Assembly: GCF_007746795.1 (NCBI RefSeq)
Contig: NZ_CP036343.1
Location: 7,383,029-7,447,028, forward strand
Direction of reading: 5' to 3'
Length of the DNA stretch: 64,000 nt
Origin: Gimesia algae
Lineage (GTDB): Bacteria > Planctomycetota > Planctomycetia > Planctomycetales > Planctomycetaceae
Every line of letters begins with the position of its first letter. Within the stretch, counting starts at the first letter, position 1. The notes below the pieces were generated by a model. It searched no databases and was not told the DNA's origin. It worked only from the letters and a program-made list of their open reading frames with translations. Below are positions 19,876 through 28,738 of this stretch, piece by piece. The translations under genes and the position numbers were made by a program.

Positions 19876-19914
19876 CCCCGATGTAGTGAACTTGTCACCG
19901 CATCGGGGTTTTTG
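19876..19914 (+). terminator. Intrinsic terminator of the tRNA gene
   Basis: CCCCGATG (19876-19883) pairs with CATCGGGG (19901-19908), extended by AAA/TTT at the base and followed by TTTTTG. It lies right behind the tRNA. Confidence 0.85.
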
Positions 19915-20050
19915 TTTGCGCTGAGGTATTATTTAGAATAAACGCACCGCAACGCTGCGCACTCAACGGCTCCTGCACCTCCGGATTGACATTCCAGTAC
20001 TCCGCAGCAGTCAGGTAGTAGTAACCAGATCGTTTGAGGTTTCCTATCAG
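19915..20050 (-). pseudogene. Possible protein-coding remnant
   Basis: The minus strand is open over about 45 codons and reads like protein: NLKRSGYYYLTAAEYW, then NPEVQEPLSA. There is no start, stop-defined gene or recognisable domain, so this would be a decayed fragment. It could also be chance. Confidence 0.3.
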
Positions 20051-20159
20051 AATGATTCGTTTTGGGTTAGCTTATTAATCACAGGACCAGACTGGGCTAC
20101 TATAATTTCCGGCAATATGTATCTTCCTTTGTTTCTTGAAAATCAGGAGAGCAATCAAC

Positions 20160-20390
20160 ATGAGTATCAGGCCACCGGTCGTAGAGGTTATCGACCCCAT
20201 TCAGGTGGATGCACTCAGAAAACAGACTCCGCAACAACGATTGTTGATCGCTGCCGGTATGTAGGAAACAGCACGTGTTATGCTGCAGGGAACACTCACT
20301 CAGCAACAACCGGAATGGAGTGAAGAAAGACTCAACCGGGAAATCGCCAGACGCATGTGTCATCGAGACATCAGATCGCTCTATGAATGA
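20160..20390 (+). pseudogene. Small partner gene of the nucleotidyltransferase module, nonsense-mutated
   Basis: A 77-codon frame (76 residues) beginning MSIRPPVVEVIDPIQVD with AGGAGA upstream. Codon 35 is TAG (20262-20264) inside an otherwise continuous frame reading LLIAAGM-stop-ETARVMLQGTL; a TGG (Trp) to TAG change is the simplest cause. The 3' end overlaps the start of the next gene by eight bases (ATGAATGA), a typical coupled arrangement. I do not know a named family; the small-partner-plus-nucleotidyltransferase layout resembles toxin-antitoxin pairs. Because the downstream gene is also broken, this is a decaying unit. Confidence 0.7.
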
Positions 20391-21058
20391 GTTCAAACCT
20401 AATGAGCTGATGCAGTCAGTGGTCGTTTTTCTGGAAAGAGAATCTGTTCCCTACAGGATCGTTGGTTCCATCGCCAGTATTATCTATGGCGAACCTCCTT
20501 TTACTAGAGCGCATCACATTTAATCATAGCGTCTCACAATCTAGTATACTCGGTCCAAATGGCCCTGGAGACGCGACAGTAAAACGGGACACAGTCTAAT
20601 GATGTCGACATACTCGTTGATTTTTAACTGAAAGCAAGATCGATCTGCTTTGTCATCAGTTTTCTCCGCCAGATTATTATGTCTCTCACGATGCTGCCCA
20701 CGAGGCGATTGCAGCAAGGAAACAGTTTAATATCATATATCTTCCTTCTGGATTTCAAGCTGATCTCACTTTAACCATTGATACAGAGTTTGGTCGGCTG
20801 GATACCAGTCAGGGGCGACGCATCTCAAGTCAAGGATTTTTTAACTCCCTGTTTGCTTCACCTGAAAATGTCATCCTGAAGAAACTGATATTCTTCCAGA
20901 GAGGTGGTTCTGACAAGCATTTACGTAACTGTGCAAGTATTCTCTTGGTTCAAGGATCTGAAATAGATCAAGAATATCTCCGATACTGGCCTGAAAAGCT
21001 CGGAGTAGCTGAGGAATTGAAAATTGTGGCTGATCGTGTAGAGGAAGAACGGGGATAA
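20383..21058 (+). pseudogene. Nucleotidyltransferase-like gene disrupted by a 90-bp element and a frameshift
   Basis: Begins MNEFKPNELMQSVVVFLERE and reaches IVGSIASIIYGEPPFT, the pre-catalytic region of small MNT/AbiEii-like nucleotidyltransferases. There a 90-bp element is inserted (20507-20596). Beyond it the frame resumes NDVDILVDF, with the two-Asp catalytic motif. Deleting the element and one TA joins FT to ND in frame. A second lesion follows: one T is missing from the T-run at about 20620, and the +2 frame continues TESKIDLLCHQFSPPDYY to EEERG and TAA at 21056. Intact it would have about 195 residues. The substrate is unknown. Confidence 0.8.
20507..20596 (-). mobile_element. 90-bp TA-flanked MITE-like element, copy C
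   Basis: Exactly 90 bases with TA on both sides (20505-20506 and 20597-20598). It is about 90% identical (81 of 90 by hand) to the copy at 55076-55165 in reverse orientation. Ends form imperfect 29-base terminal inverted repeats finishing in GCGTCTC. It has no coding capacity. The target sequence without it, TTTTACTAATGATG, is in frame with the interrupted gene. Confidence 0.92.
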
Positions 21059-21130
21059 CAGCATACAATAAATCCCACTCCTCAATATATCTGGCCACGA
21101 GTTTGGCAAGTGAAACAGGTAGTGCTTGCC

Positions 21131-22660
21131 TTAAAGCCCTGTTTTCTTTTTCCCAGGGTTCGCATTCCGCGGGCGGGGCTCGGGGTAGTTTGCCAGTTTT
21201 TGTTTCAGAATTTTGACGATATCCGGATGGTCGGCTGCCAGATTTTTTGTTTCCTGGGGGTCGGTCTGGTAGTCGTAGAGCTCGTAGACGGCGGGTGCTG
21301 TCGGGTTGTTATAGGCGCGCCATTCGACCAGGCGAAAACGCTCCGTGCGGATGGCGCGGCCCAGTTTCTGTTTGGGATAAGCGTGGTATGCATGGTCGCG
21401 CACTCGCGCGGCCGGGTTCTTCAGAACAGGAACCAGGCTGACGCCGTCGCTGGGTTGAGGCACTTCGGGAGCAGGCAGACCCGCGAGTTCGGCCAAGGTG
21501 GGAAACAGGTCGACGCTTTCCGCAGGCTGCTTTGTCGATGAGCCGGGCAGCGTGACGCCGGGAGCCGCGATGAGTAGTGGGATGCGGTTGGCCTGCTCGT
21601 AATTCGTGTGCTTGGTCCAGATGCCCAGGTCGCCCAGATGGAAACCGTGATCGCCCCATAAAAGGACTATGGTGTCGTCCGTCAGCTTGAGCTGATCCAG
21701 TTCGCGGAGGACTTTGCCGATCTGGGCGTCGACGAAACTCGTGCTGGCGTAATAGCCGTGAATCAGCTTGCGTTTGAGTTCTTCGCTGAACTGCGCGTTC
21801 CGTTCGACTGGTACAGGGCTGTAATTGGTGATCTCCCCGCCGCGCTTGCCGGCGACCGGGGGTGCGTTTGCCGGAAGTTCTTCAAACTGCGGCAGCGGCA
21901 GTTGTGCCGGATCGTAAAGATCCCAGTACTTCTTCGGCGCGCTGAAGGGCAGATGCGGTCGCGCGAAACCGGCGACGATGAAAAACGGCGTTCCCTCTTG
22001 CTGGCGGCGTTGCTGTGCGGCTTTGAGCCTCTGCATGGTTTCCGCGGCCACGCGTCCGTCGGCATATTTGATGTCGGCCACATCGGGCGATTCATAGGCG
22101 GCGCCGCGAGGCAGCGACTTGATGCGGTCGAGTTGCTGATTGGTGAAGTAGGCTTCTTCCCGCGTGAGTTTCCCCCCTTGTGTGCTGGCGGGGTCGAGGT
22201 ATTCGATCACCTTATCGTGGAAGTGAGGCACACTGAATGACGCGGGATCGCCGTGATTGCCGTGCCCGATGTGAAAGACTTTGCCCAGCGATTCAGTCCG
22301 GTAGCCGCCGTGCTTTGCGAAGTATTGCGGCAGCGTGACGGCGTCGGGAACGATCTGTCGCAACTGACTGCCGAGCCCGTATAAACCGGTTGATGTCGAA
22401 TGTGAGCCGAGCATCAACGTGAACCGCGACGGTGCGCAGACCGCCTGATTGCAGTAGGCCAGATCAAAACGCATCCCGCGTGCCGCAAGGGAATCAATGT
22501 TGGGTGTGCGGGCGACCGGATCGCCGTAACAGCCGAGCGCGGGCTTCAAGTCATCCACAAGGATCAACAGAATGTTGGGGCGTTCTGCAGCAGCGACACT
22601 GCTCAACAGTAGCGTTAACAGAAAAGCAATCATGGAATGGATACGGCGCAGCGAATTCAA
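21131..22660 (-). CDS. Cys-type sulfatase, iduronate-2-sulfatase-like
   Basis: Secreted sulfatase of 509 residues. A signal peptide (MIAFLLTLLLSSVAAAE) is followed by NILLILVDDLKPALGCYG. The formylglycine site is CAPSR with Cys 75, and the metal or sulfate-binding region reads LLWGDHGFHLGDLGIWTK. DDLKPALGCYG and AYCNQAVCAPSR are typical of the iduronate-2-sulfatase branch, suggesting activity on sulfated uronic-acid or algal polysaccharides. The protein could start at the second Met (residue 10). It is convergent with the decayed nucleotidyltransferase module. Confidence 0.92.
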   Translation of the reverse strand: MNSLRRIHSMIAFLLTLLLSSVAAAERPNILLILVDDLKPALGCYGDPVARTPNIDSLAARGMRFDLAYCNQAVCAPSRFTLMLGSHSTSTGLYGLGSQLRQIVPDAVTLPQYFAKHGGYRTESLGKVFHIGHGNHGDPASFSVPHFHDKVIEYLDPASTQGGKLTREEAYFTNQQLDRIKSLPRGAAYESPDVADIKYADGRVAAETMQRLKAAQQRRQQEGTPFFIVAGFARPHLPFSAPKKYWDLYDPAQLPLPQFEELPANAPPVAGKRGGEITNYSPVPVERNAQFSEELKRKLIHGYYASTSFVDAQIGKVLRELDQLKLTDDTIVLLWGDHGFHLGDLGIWTKHTNYEQANRIPLLIAAPGVTLPGSSTKQPAESVDLFPTLAELAGLPAPEVPQPSDGVSLVPVLKNPAARVRDHAYHAYPKQKLGRAIRTERFRLVEWRAYNNPTAPAVYELYDYQTDPQETKNLAADHPDIVKILKQKLANYPEPRPRNANPGKKKTGL

Positions 22661-22797
22661 ATTCAGCCTCCTGAACGCAGACGGTGATCGAACTTCTCTA
22701 CTCGTTCGAAACCCGATTCTAACGCATACGCGCCTGGTAAGCGAATATGGATTATATATGACAGCCCGAATCTACCTGTGTTGATCAAAGCTGAGCT

Positions 22798-25700
22798 TTA
22801 AAACGCGGTGAATTCCTGGTCTGCAGTCAGGTCAGCAAAGAACGCATCGGCCTCAGATTCCCAGTCCGCCAGACGTCGTTCGCCGGGGACCAGACTCTCC
22901 TGCATGACGCCATCGTCAGCGTGTTCGTAGCCCAGCAGGTGTCCCAGTTCATGCAGGATCACGGTCCTGAGATCGATCTTCCCGAGAGCATTCATGTTTC
23001 CAAAAGGCGCTGAAACCAGAGTATAAGGCCCTGTAGCATAGAATTCACTATTGTCGTCGGGGGTGTTATCCACAAACCAGCCATAGCCGGCGGCATTGAC
23101 GTCGATATAGATTGTACCTTGGACAGTATTGCTTAACACGCCCTCAGGAAGATCAACGATCTCGATATCGACCTGCGCCAGTTTTTCATTTTCTGCTGGT
23201 GTCAGCTGCGGATCGAGAGACTCAACGACGCTGTTCAATGTGGTCTCCGCTGATGCCTGTTCGACGGGCCGGGCATTCAACTGTGGTAACAGCGTGGGCT
23301 CGACTGTTAAATGTCTGTTCCAGGTATCGGGGAAACCTTGAGAATAATTGACGTTAGATTGTCTGGCTTTACTCTTGCCGTAGTTGTTCACAAGTAGAAT
23401 CAGATCTCGATAATTAACTCGATCATTCTGGTCATAGTCGGCGAACCAGGCATAGTCGGAATTTGCCTCACTGGGAGTCACCCCATAGACTCTGACCAGT
23501 TGGATCAGGTCACGGTAGTTGATCTTGTCGTCATCGTTGAGATCATAAGGATTCGCGAAGACCAGCGTTTCGGGCGCGGGGCCATGTACCTCTTGCGTGG
23601 CGATGCTGCCCACCAGCTGGACCTCGGTCTGGTGAACCGTGAACTCAGGACTTTTTGGAATCATGAGCTGACCTGTCAGATCGAGATCGATGCCATCGCT
23701 GGCCGTCGATTCAAACCGGATGCGGGCAAACAGTACTCGTTGATCATCTCCCACATCGGTCAGACTGGTTTCGGCAGACAGATTTTCAATGACCCCGGCA
23801 AGGTCATTGATCGTCCCAGTCTGATGGACCGTAAAAGCAGCCCCATATTCGATCGCCGTTGCTGTGGTGATTGTGGTGTTGTAACTCAGGTTCATAGCTG
23901 CAGACAACACTCCCAGATCATTCGCAGTGGGTGTGCTGATCCAGATTTCGAGCCAGTAACCGCTCCATTCATCGATCCAGGTCAGGTTGTCCGGAAGAGT
24001 GGTTTGCTCTCCATTACTTTGAGTGGTCGTCTTTTCGTCGACCATCCGCAACTCAATCTGGGCGAACGTGTGTTGAACTTCGAAGGCACCGATATCGATG
24101 GTCTCACCTGCGATGCGTTCAAATCCGGCACCGCGCTGGTCCTCCGTGATGGCTCTGCGATTGATGATCAACGGGTTCGTGTCATCCAGAGCACTATTGT
24201 TGCCGCCGTTGATGGCTGCACTTCCTGGTAGAAGCGCATGTGTTTTTGTAACGCCACCATTGTCTCTCAAAACGGGATCGAGCAAACCTGCCACGCTGTC
24301 CTGGACGATGCTGTTTGTTTTTTTGACATGGTATATAACTTGCGGGGTCGAAGCAGCCGTATTCCCGGCAACAATCGAATTGGTGATCGTCCCATACAGA
24401 CCGGGAAACGCATAGATACCGCCCCCGATCCTGGAGGCGGCGTTTCCAGTCAAAGTGGAATTAATGATCTCCCAGTCATAACTCAAATGATCAAAGGCGA
24501 TGCCACCGCCGACCACGAGAGCAGTATTTCCGGAGAGGGTGCTGTTTTGCAGCACCAGGGATCCCTGAGAATAAATCCCGCCTCCCCAGGACTTCGCGGA
24601 ATTCTTTTCGAACAGGCTGTTCTGGATCGTCAGGTTATCAGAATAATCGCTGATGGCTCCTCCGTATAAGCTTGCCGAATTATTGAAGAAGGTAGACCCG
24701 GTCAGCAGTAAATTATAAGCCCTTAAATAGAGCGCCCCTCCAAAACTCGCACTGTTCTCCGAGAAGTGACTGTCTTCAATGAAAGCAGTGTAATAGGAAC
24801 GATACAGAGAGAGCCCCGACGAAAAATACACGGCTCCACCGGCGGAGGTGGTCGTATTACCCTGGAAGGTACAGTCCGCAATGCTCAATTCCGTAAAGAC
24901 AGGAGGAAACGTCGATGAAATCTGATGATAAATTGCACCGCCTGTACTCGAACTGTTTTGTGTGAAGTCAGTTTCACCGACAGTTAAGACCCCCTCATTG
25001 ATGAATATCCCCCCGCCTAAGGTATCACTGCTGTTTTCTGTAAACGTGCTGGCAGAAACAGTCAGGTCACCATTTTGAGCAACGATCGCTCCTCCCGCAT
25101 AGGACGTTTGATTTTCTGTAAAATCACATCCCGTGATCGACAGTAAACCCTCGGTACTGTAAATGGCGCCGCCATACCAGTCTGCGCTGTTGCGGACAAA
25201 AGTGCTGTTCGTCACTGTCAGATCACCGGCACTGTAGATGGCCCCGCCGTAGCTGCCGCTGTAAAGCGGACCATTTAAAACGCTGGCCTGATTGTCTGCA
25301 AACACGACATCGGAAATGGACAATGTTTCCAGACTGTGAATGGCGCCTCCACTTGAGTAGTTGGCGAACCCGTTGGTCAGTGTGAAATCGCTCAACTCTA
25401 CACTGATGGAAGTCTCAGCATCCCCGTCATCAATCCGAAAGAGACGGCGGGTCCCGTCGCTGCTGAGAGTCAGGTGTGCGGCCCCGTGGCCGATGATGGT
25501 GACGTCATCGGTAACCACCAGCTCATTGTAAATCATGAGCGTCTGATCAAAGAGACTGGCATCAAAGGCGATGATATCCGTGGTGGGAGATTCATTTGAC
25601 AGCTTGATCGCTTCCCGCAAAGACAAGTTGCCGGCAGAATAGTTGCCGTCGTCGGTATCCGTGGCTGAGTCAACGAGAAAATGTAAGGACTCTGATTCGA

Positions 25701-28605
25701 AAGCACCGATGTCAACAATCCCATCAAATATTCTTGGGAAACCGGTTCCTCGTTGATCATGAATGAGCCCCACGTTTGTAGCTGCGGAATTGTCACCGGC
25801 ATTAATTGCAGCGCTAAGAGGTAATAATGCATGTGTTTTCGTAGGGCCACCATTGTCTCTCAACACCGGGTCCAGCAAGCCTTCGATGCTGTCCTGGATA
25901 ATGTTGTTGGTGTCACTTCGCAGGGATAAATTTTGCGGTCGGCCATCTTCAGTCGGATTTCCTGCGATGATACTGTTCTTGATCGTAACCGAAACCCAGG
26001 TGCCACTGATACCACCTAAATAAGTCGCTGAATTTCCCGTAATCGTACTGTTGTTAATGACAACTGCCCCAGGTCCCATATTGAGCGTGTAGATGGCACC
26101 GCTGGTTTTTGCACTGTTCCCGGAAATTGTTGTGTTGACGATGTCGACGTTACCACAATTCGTGAAAAAGCCACCGCCACAATTGGTTGCCTGATTTTCC
26201 CATAACGTGCAGTTGAGGATCAGGAGATCACCTCCACATTCAAAATCGAAAAAACTGCCATTGGCGATTCCGGCACCATACAGTCTCGCAGAGTTATGAT
26301 CGAAGGAACTATTCTGAACTGTTAATTCAGTCCAGAGGTTGCCTATGCCTCCGCCTGACCGGTCCGAAATATTGCCGGTAAAGGTGCAATGGTCTACAAA
26401 CGCCTGTCCGAAATCAAATAAGATTCCGGCCCCATTGCCATCGGTCACATTTTCTGAAAAGGTACTGTTCGTCACATTTGCAGTGAAAGTGTAATTTGAA
26501 TAAGGTGCATCGAAAAAGATTCCGCCTCCTCGATCGGCGCTATTATTTGAAAAGGTGCTGCCTGAGACCGTCAGCAGCGTTTCCAAAGCATAGATCCCAC
26601 CGCCGTTAAACGCTGAATTTTCAGTGAATATAGATCCCATAACAGTCAGGGAGCCTGCGGCACTATAAATACCCCCGCCTCCATTAAAGATATTCATCGC
26701 TGCCTGGTTTTTAGATATTGTGCTGTCGGTGATTGTGAGGTTTTCATAATTGAGAATTGCCCCGCCACTGTCTGCGAATCCGTTTGTCAGAGTCAGGCCG
26801 CTCATTTCCACCGTAATCCTGGTTTCAGAATCTCCATCATCAAGATTAAAAATACGGTTTGTATTATTGCCGCTGATCGTGAGTTGATCCGCTCCCAGGC
26901 CGATGATGGTGATATTGTCCGAAATCAACAACTCACTGTTTAAAGCGATTGTCTGACCAGCGAGAGCAGACGCAAACGTGATCGTGTCAGCAGTCAAATA
27001 GGTATTTGACAGCTTAATCGCTTCCCGCAGTGATAAATGACCGGCTGAATAATCACCGTCATCCAGGTCGTCTGCCGTATCAACTACAAGTTCTAAAGGC
27101 TGAAATTCATAAGCACCGATATCAACGAAATCTCCATAGATTCGTTTGAAGACAAAACCTCGTTGATCTTGCGTTAATCCGGCTGTCAGGACAGCCGAAT
27201 TATTGCCGGCATCAATGGCCGCACTTCCGGTCAGCAATGCGTGCGTTTCTGCAGGTCCCCCATTGTCTCGCAATACCGGATCCAGCAGCCCGTCAAGGCT
27301 TGACTGAATAATGTTATTAGATCCTGTATAACTGCCAGAAAACTGGTCCGATGTATTACCCGCCACGATACTGTTTTGAAGCAGGAAAGAACCTGATGTG
27401 TCATGTCTATAAATCCCGCCTCCTGAGAAATAGGTGGCTTCATTTCCGATGATCGTACTATTCACCACTGATACCGCAGTATTGACGAAGGTAAATAATG
27501 CCCCTCCCTGATGGCTGGCCTGATTATAAGAGAGAGTGCTGTTTTCAATGGATATCGAATCAGCGCCATTGTTGTTGATCGCACCACCTGAAAGAGCGGT
27601 ATTTTCAGTGAAGGTCGAACTGGATACGTCCAGTGATCCCTTCCCCAGAATGTTAATGGCTCCACCGGCGCCTGCCTTGTTACTGAAAAAAGTGGACTCA
27701 TTTATTGTCACATCGGCAACAATCAGTTGAATTCCCCCGCCCAGAGATTTCGCTTCATTCTCAGTAAACTGCGAGGCCGTCACTGTCAGATTGCCATTAA
27801 ACGCATAGATGGCTCCGCCGTTCGCTTCGGAGTAATTCTCGATGAACTGACTCTGATCGATGTGCGCTGAGACCCCGCTGAAATAGATGGCGCCCCCGTA
27901 TTCTCCGGTTGCATGATTCTGGGAAAAATGGCTTTCGTCGATGCTTAAGGATCCCTCGATACTGTAAATGGCTCCTCCAGAAAACGCATAGTTCGATTCG
28001 AAAGTTGTATTGGAAACCGAAACCTGATCTGCCTGACTGAAATAAATCCCGCCACCATACTGAGTGGCCGTATTCCCGGTCAGAGTCGAATCTACGATCG
28101 AAAGCATTTCCAGGTTATAAATCGCGCCTCCGTTCTCTGCAGAGCCATTCGTCAGAGTCAGACCACTGATTTCAACATTGATGTCCGAGCTAACGACCCC
28201 ATCATCAATACGAAAAATCCGACTGTCCGCATTCCCATCCAGCGTCAGTTGATCCGCCCCCAGCCCGGTAATCGTCAGGTCATCAGTTATCTGCAGCTCC
28301 GTCGAGAGCACAATCGTCTCACCCGCGAGCGCAGCGTCAAACGAAATCGTATCCGCGCCGGCATTCGCGTTGGCTGCTTCAATTGCATCGCGGAGACTGC
28401 CTGCGCCGGAGTCATCCGAATTCACGACCGTGAACGCGGTCAGCAGCGTGCGGTCTTCCAGCGTCTCAATGAGATTGCGGGAGACCAGTGCCTGGGCAGA
28501 CGGGGTCTGATTTCCAGAGTGCCGATCGCGGCGTAAGCGACGGGAGCGGGAACAACGGTTGCTGAGCTGGCGTTTTAGTGAGGTCAGCCAAAGAGAGTAA
28601 AGCAT
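22798..28605 (-). CDS. Giant surface protein: beta-helix modules, dockerin, matrixin-like protease motif
   Basis: 1935 residues. The N terminus ends a basic stretch with LIETLEDRTLLTAF, the LEPR/LLSA-type opening common to giant planctomycete surface proteins. Three modules follow, each starting with a SLREAI motif (about residues 70, 530 and 1000), running through Gly-rich right-handed parallel beta-helix repeats and closing with a choice-of-anchor Q segment (DNGGPTKTHALLP, then DIGAFE). Then come a cohesin-like domain (about 1480-1640), a dockerin-type EF-hand pair (LNDDDKINYRDLIQLV and YDQNDRVNYRDLILLV, about 1682-1738) and a zinc-protease motif HELGHLLGYEH near 1885. It ends ADAFFADLTADQEFTAF. 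Probably cell-surface, binding or trimming polysaccharide or protein. Confidence 0.85.
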   Translation of the reverse strand: MLYSLWLTSLKRQLSNRCSRSRRLRRDRHSGNQTPSAQALVSRNLIETLEDRTLLTAFTVVNSDDSGAGSLRDAIEAANANAGADTISFDAALAGETIVLSTELQITDDLTITGLGADQLTLDGNADSRIFRIDDGVVSSDINVEISGLTLTNGSAENGGAIYNLEMLSIVDSTLTGNTATQYGGGIYFSQADQVSVSNTTFESNYAFSGGAIYSIEGSLSIDESHFSQNHATGEYGGAIYFSGVSAHIDQSQFIENYSEANGGAIYAFNGNLTVTASQFTENEAKSLGGGIQLIVADVTINESTFFSNKAGAGGAINILGKGSLDVSSSTFTENTALSGGAINNNGADSISIENSTLSYNQASHQGGALFTFVNTAVSVVNSTIIGNEATYFSGGGIYRHDTSGSFLLQNSIVAGNTSDQFSGSYTGSNNIIQSSLDGLLDPVLRDNGGPAETHALLTGSAAIDAGNNSAVLTAGLTQDQRGFVFKRIYGDFVDIGAYEFQPLELVVDTADDLDDGDYSAGHLSLREAIKLSNTYLTADTITFASALAGQTIALNSELLISDNITIIGLGADQLTISGNNTNRIFNLDDGDSETRITVEMSGLTLTNGFADSGGAILNYENLTITDSTISKNQAAMNIFNGGGGIYSAAGSLTVMGSIFTENSAFNGGGIYALETLLTVSGSTFSNNSADRGGGIFFDAPYSNYTFTANVTNSTFSENVTDGNGAGILFDFGQAFVDHCTFTGNISDRSGGGIGNLWTELTVQNSSFDHNSARLYGAGIANGSFFDFECGGDLLILNCTLWENQATNCGGGFFTNCGNVDIVNTTISGNSAKTSGAIYTLNMGPGAVVINNSTITGNSATYLGGISGTWVSVTIKNSIIAGNPTEDGRPQNLSLRSDTNNIIQDSIEGLLDPVLRDNGGPTKTHALLPLSAAINAGDNSAATNVGLIHDQRGTGFPRIFDGIVDIGAFESESLHFLVDSATDTDDGNYSAGNLSLREAIKLSNESPTTDIIAFDASLFDQTLMIYNELVVTDDVTIIGHGAAHLTLSSDGTRRLFRIDDGDAETSISVELSDFTLTNGFANYSSGGAIHSLETLSISDVVFADNQASVLNGPLYSGSYGGAIYSAGDLTVTNSTFVRNSADWYGGAIYSTEGLLSITGCDFTENQTSYAGGAIVAQNGDLTVSASTFTENSSDTLGGGIFINEGVLTVGETDFTQNSSSTGGAIYHQISSTFPPVFTELSIADCTFQGNTTTSAGGAVYFSSGLSLYRSYYTAFIEDSHFSENSASFGGALYLRAYNLLLTGSTFFNNSASLYGGAISDYSDNLTIQNSLFEKNSAKSWGGGIYSQGSLVLQNSTLSGNTALVVGGGIAFDHLSYDWEIINSTLTGNAASRIGGGIYAFPGLYGTITNSIVAGNTAASTPQVIYHVKKTNSIVQDSVAGLLDPVLRDNGGVTKTHALLPGSAAINGGNNSALDDTNPLIINRRAITEDQRGAGFERIAGETIDIGAFEVQHTFAQIELRMVDEKTTTQSNGEQTTLPDNLTWIDEWSGYWLEIWISTPTANDLGVLSAAMNLSYNTTITTATAIEYGAAFTVHQTGTINDLAGVIENLSAETSLTDVGDDQRVLFARIRFESTASDGIDLDLTGQLMIPKSPEFTVHQTEVQLVGSIATQEVHGPAPETLVFANPYDLNDDDKINYRDLIQLVRVYGVTPSEANSDYAWFADYDQNDRVNYRDLILLVNNYGKSKARQSNVNYSQGFPDTWNRHLTVEPTLLPQLNARPVEQASAETTLNSVVESLDPQLTPAENEKLAQVDIEIVDLPEGVLSNTVQGTIYIDVNAAGYGWFVDNTPDDNSEFYATGPYTLVSAPFGNMNALGKIDLRTVILHELGHLLGYEHADDGVMQESLVPGERRLADWESEADAFFADLTADQEFTAF

Positions 28606-28738
28606 ATAATAAAATCCGGTCAGGGATCTGGATGTGATCAGATCTATCGTATCAGTGTGAGATTTAGTAAACGAACTATTTTAAGTCTATTGTAACAGGG
28701 CTTGTGAATCAATTCGGTCAGGGAGGGTTAATTTCGGC

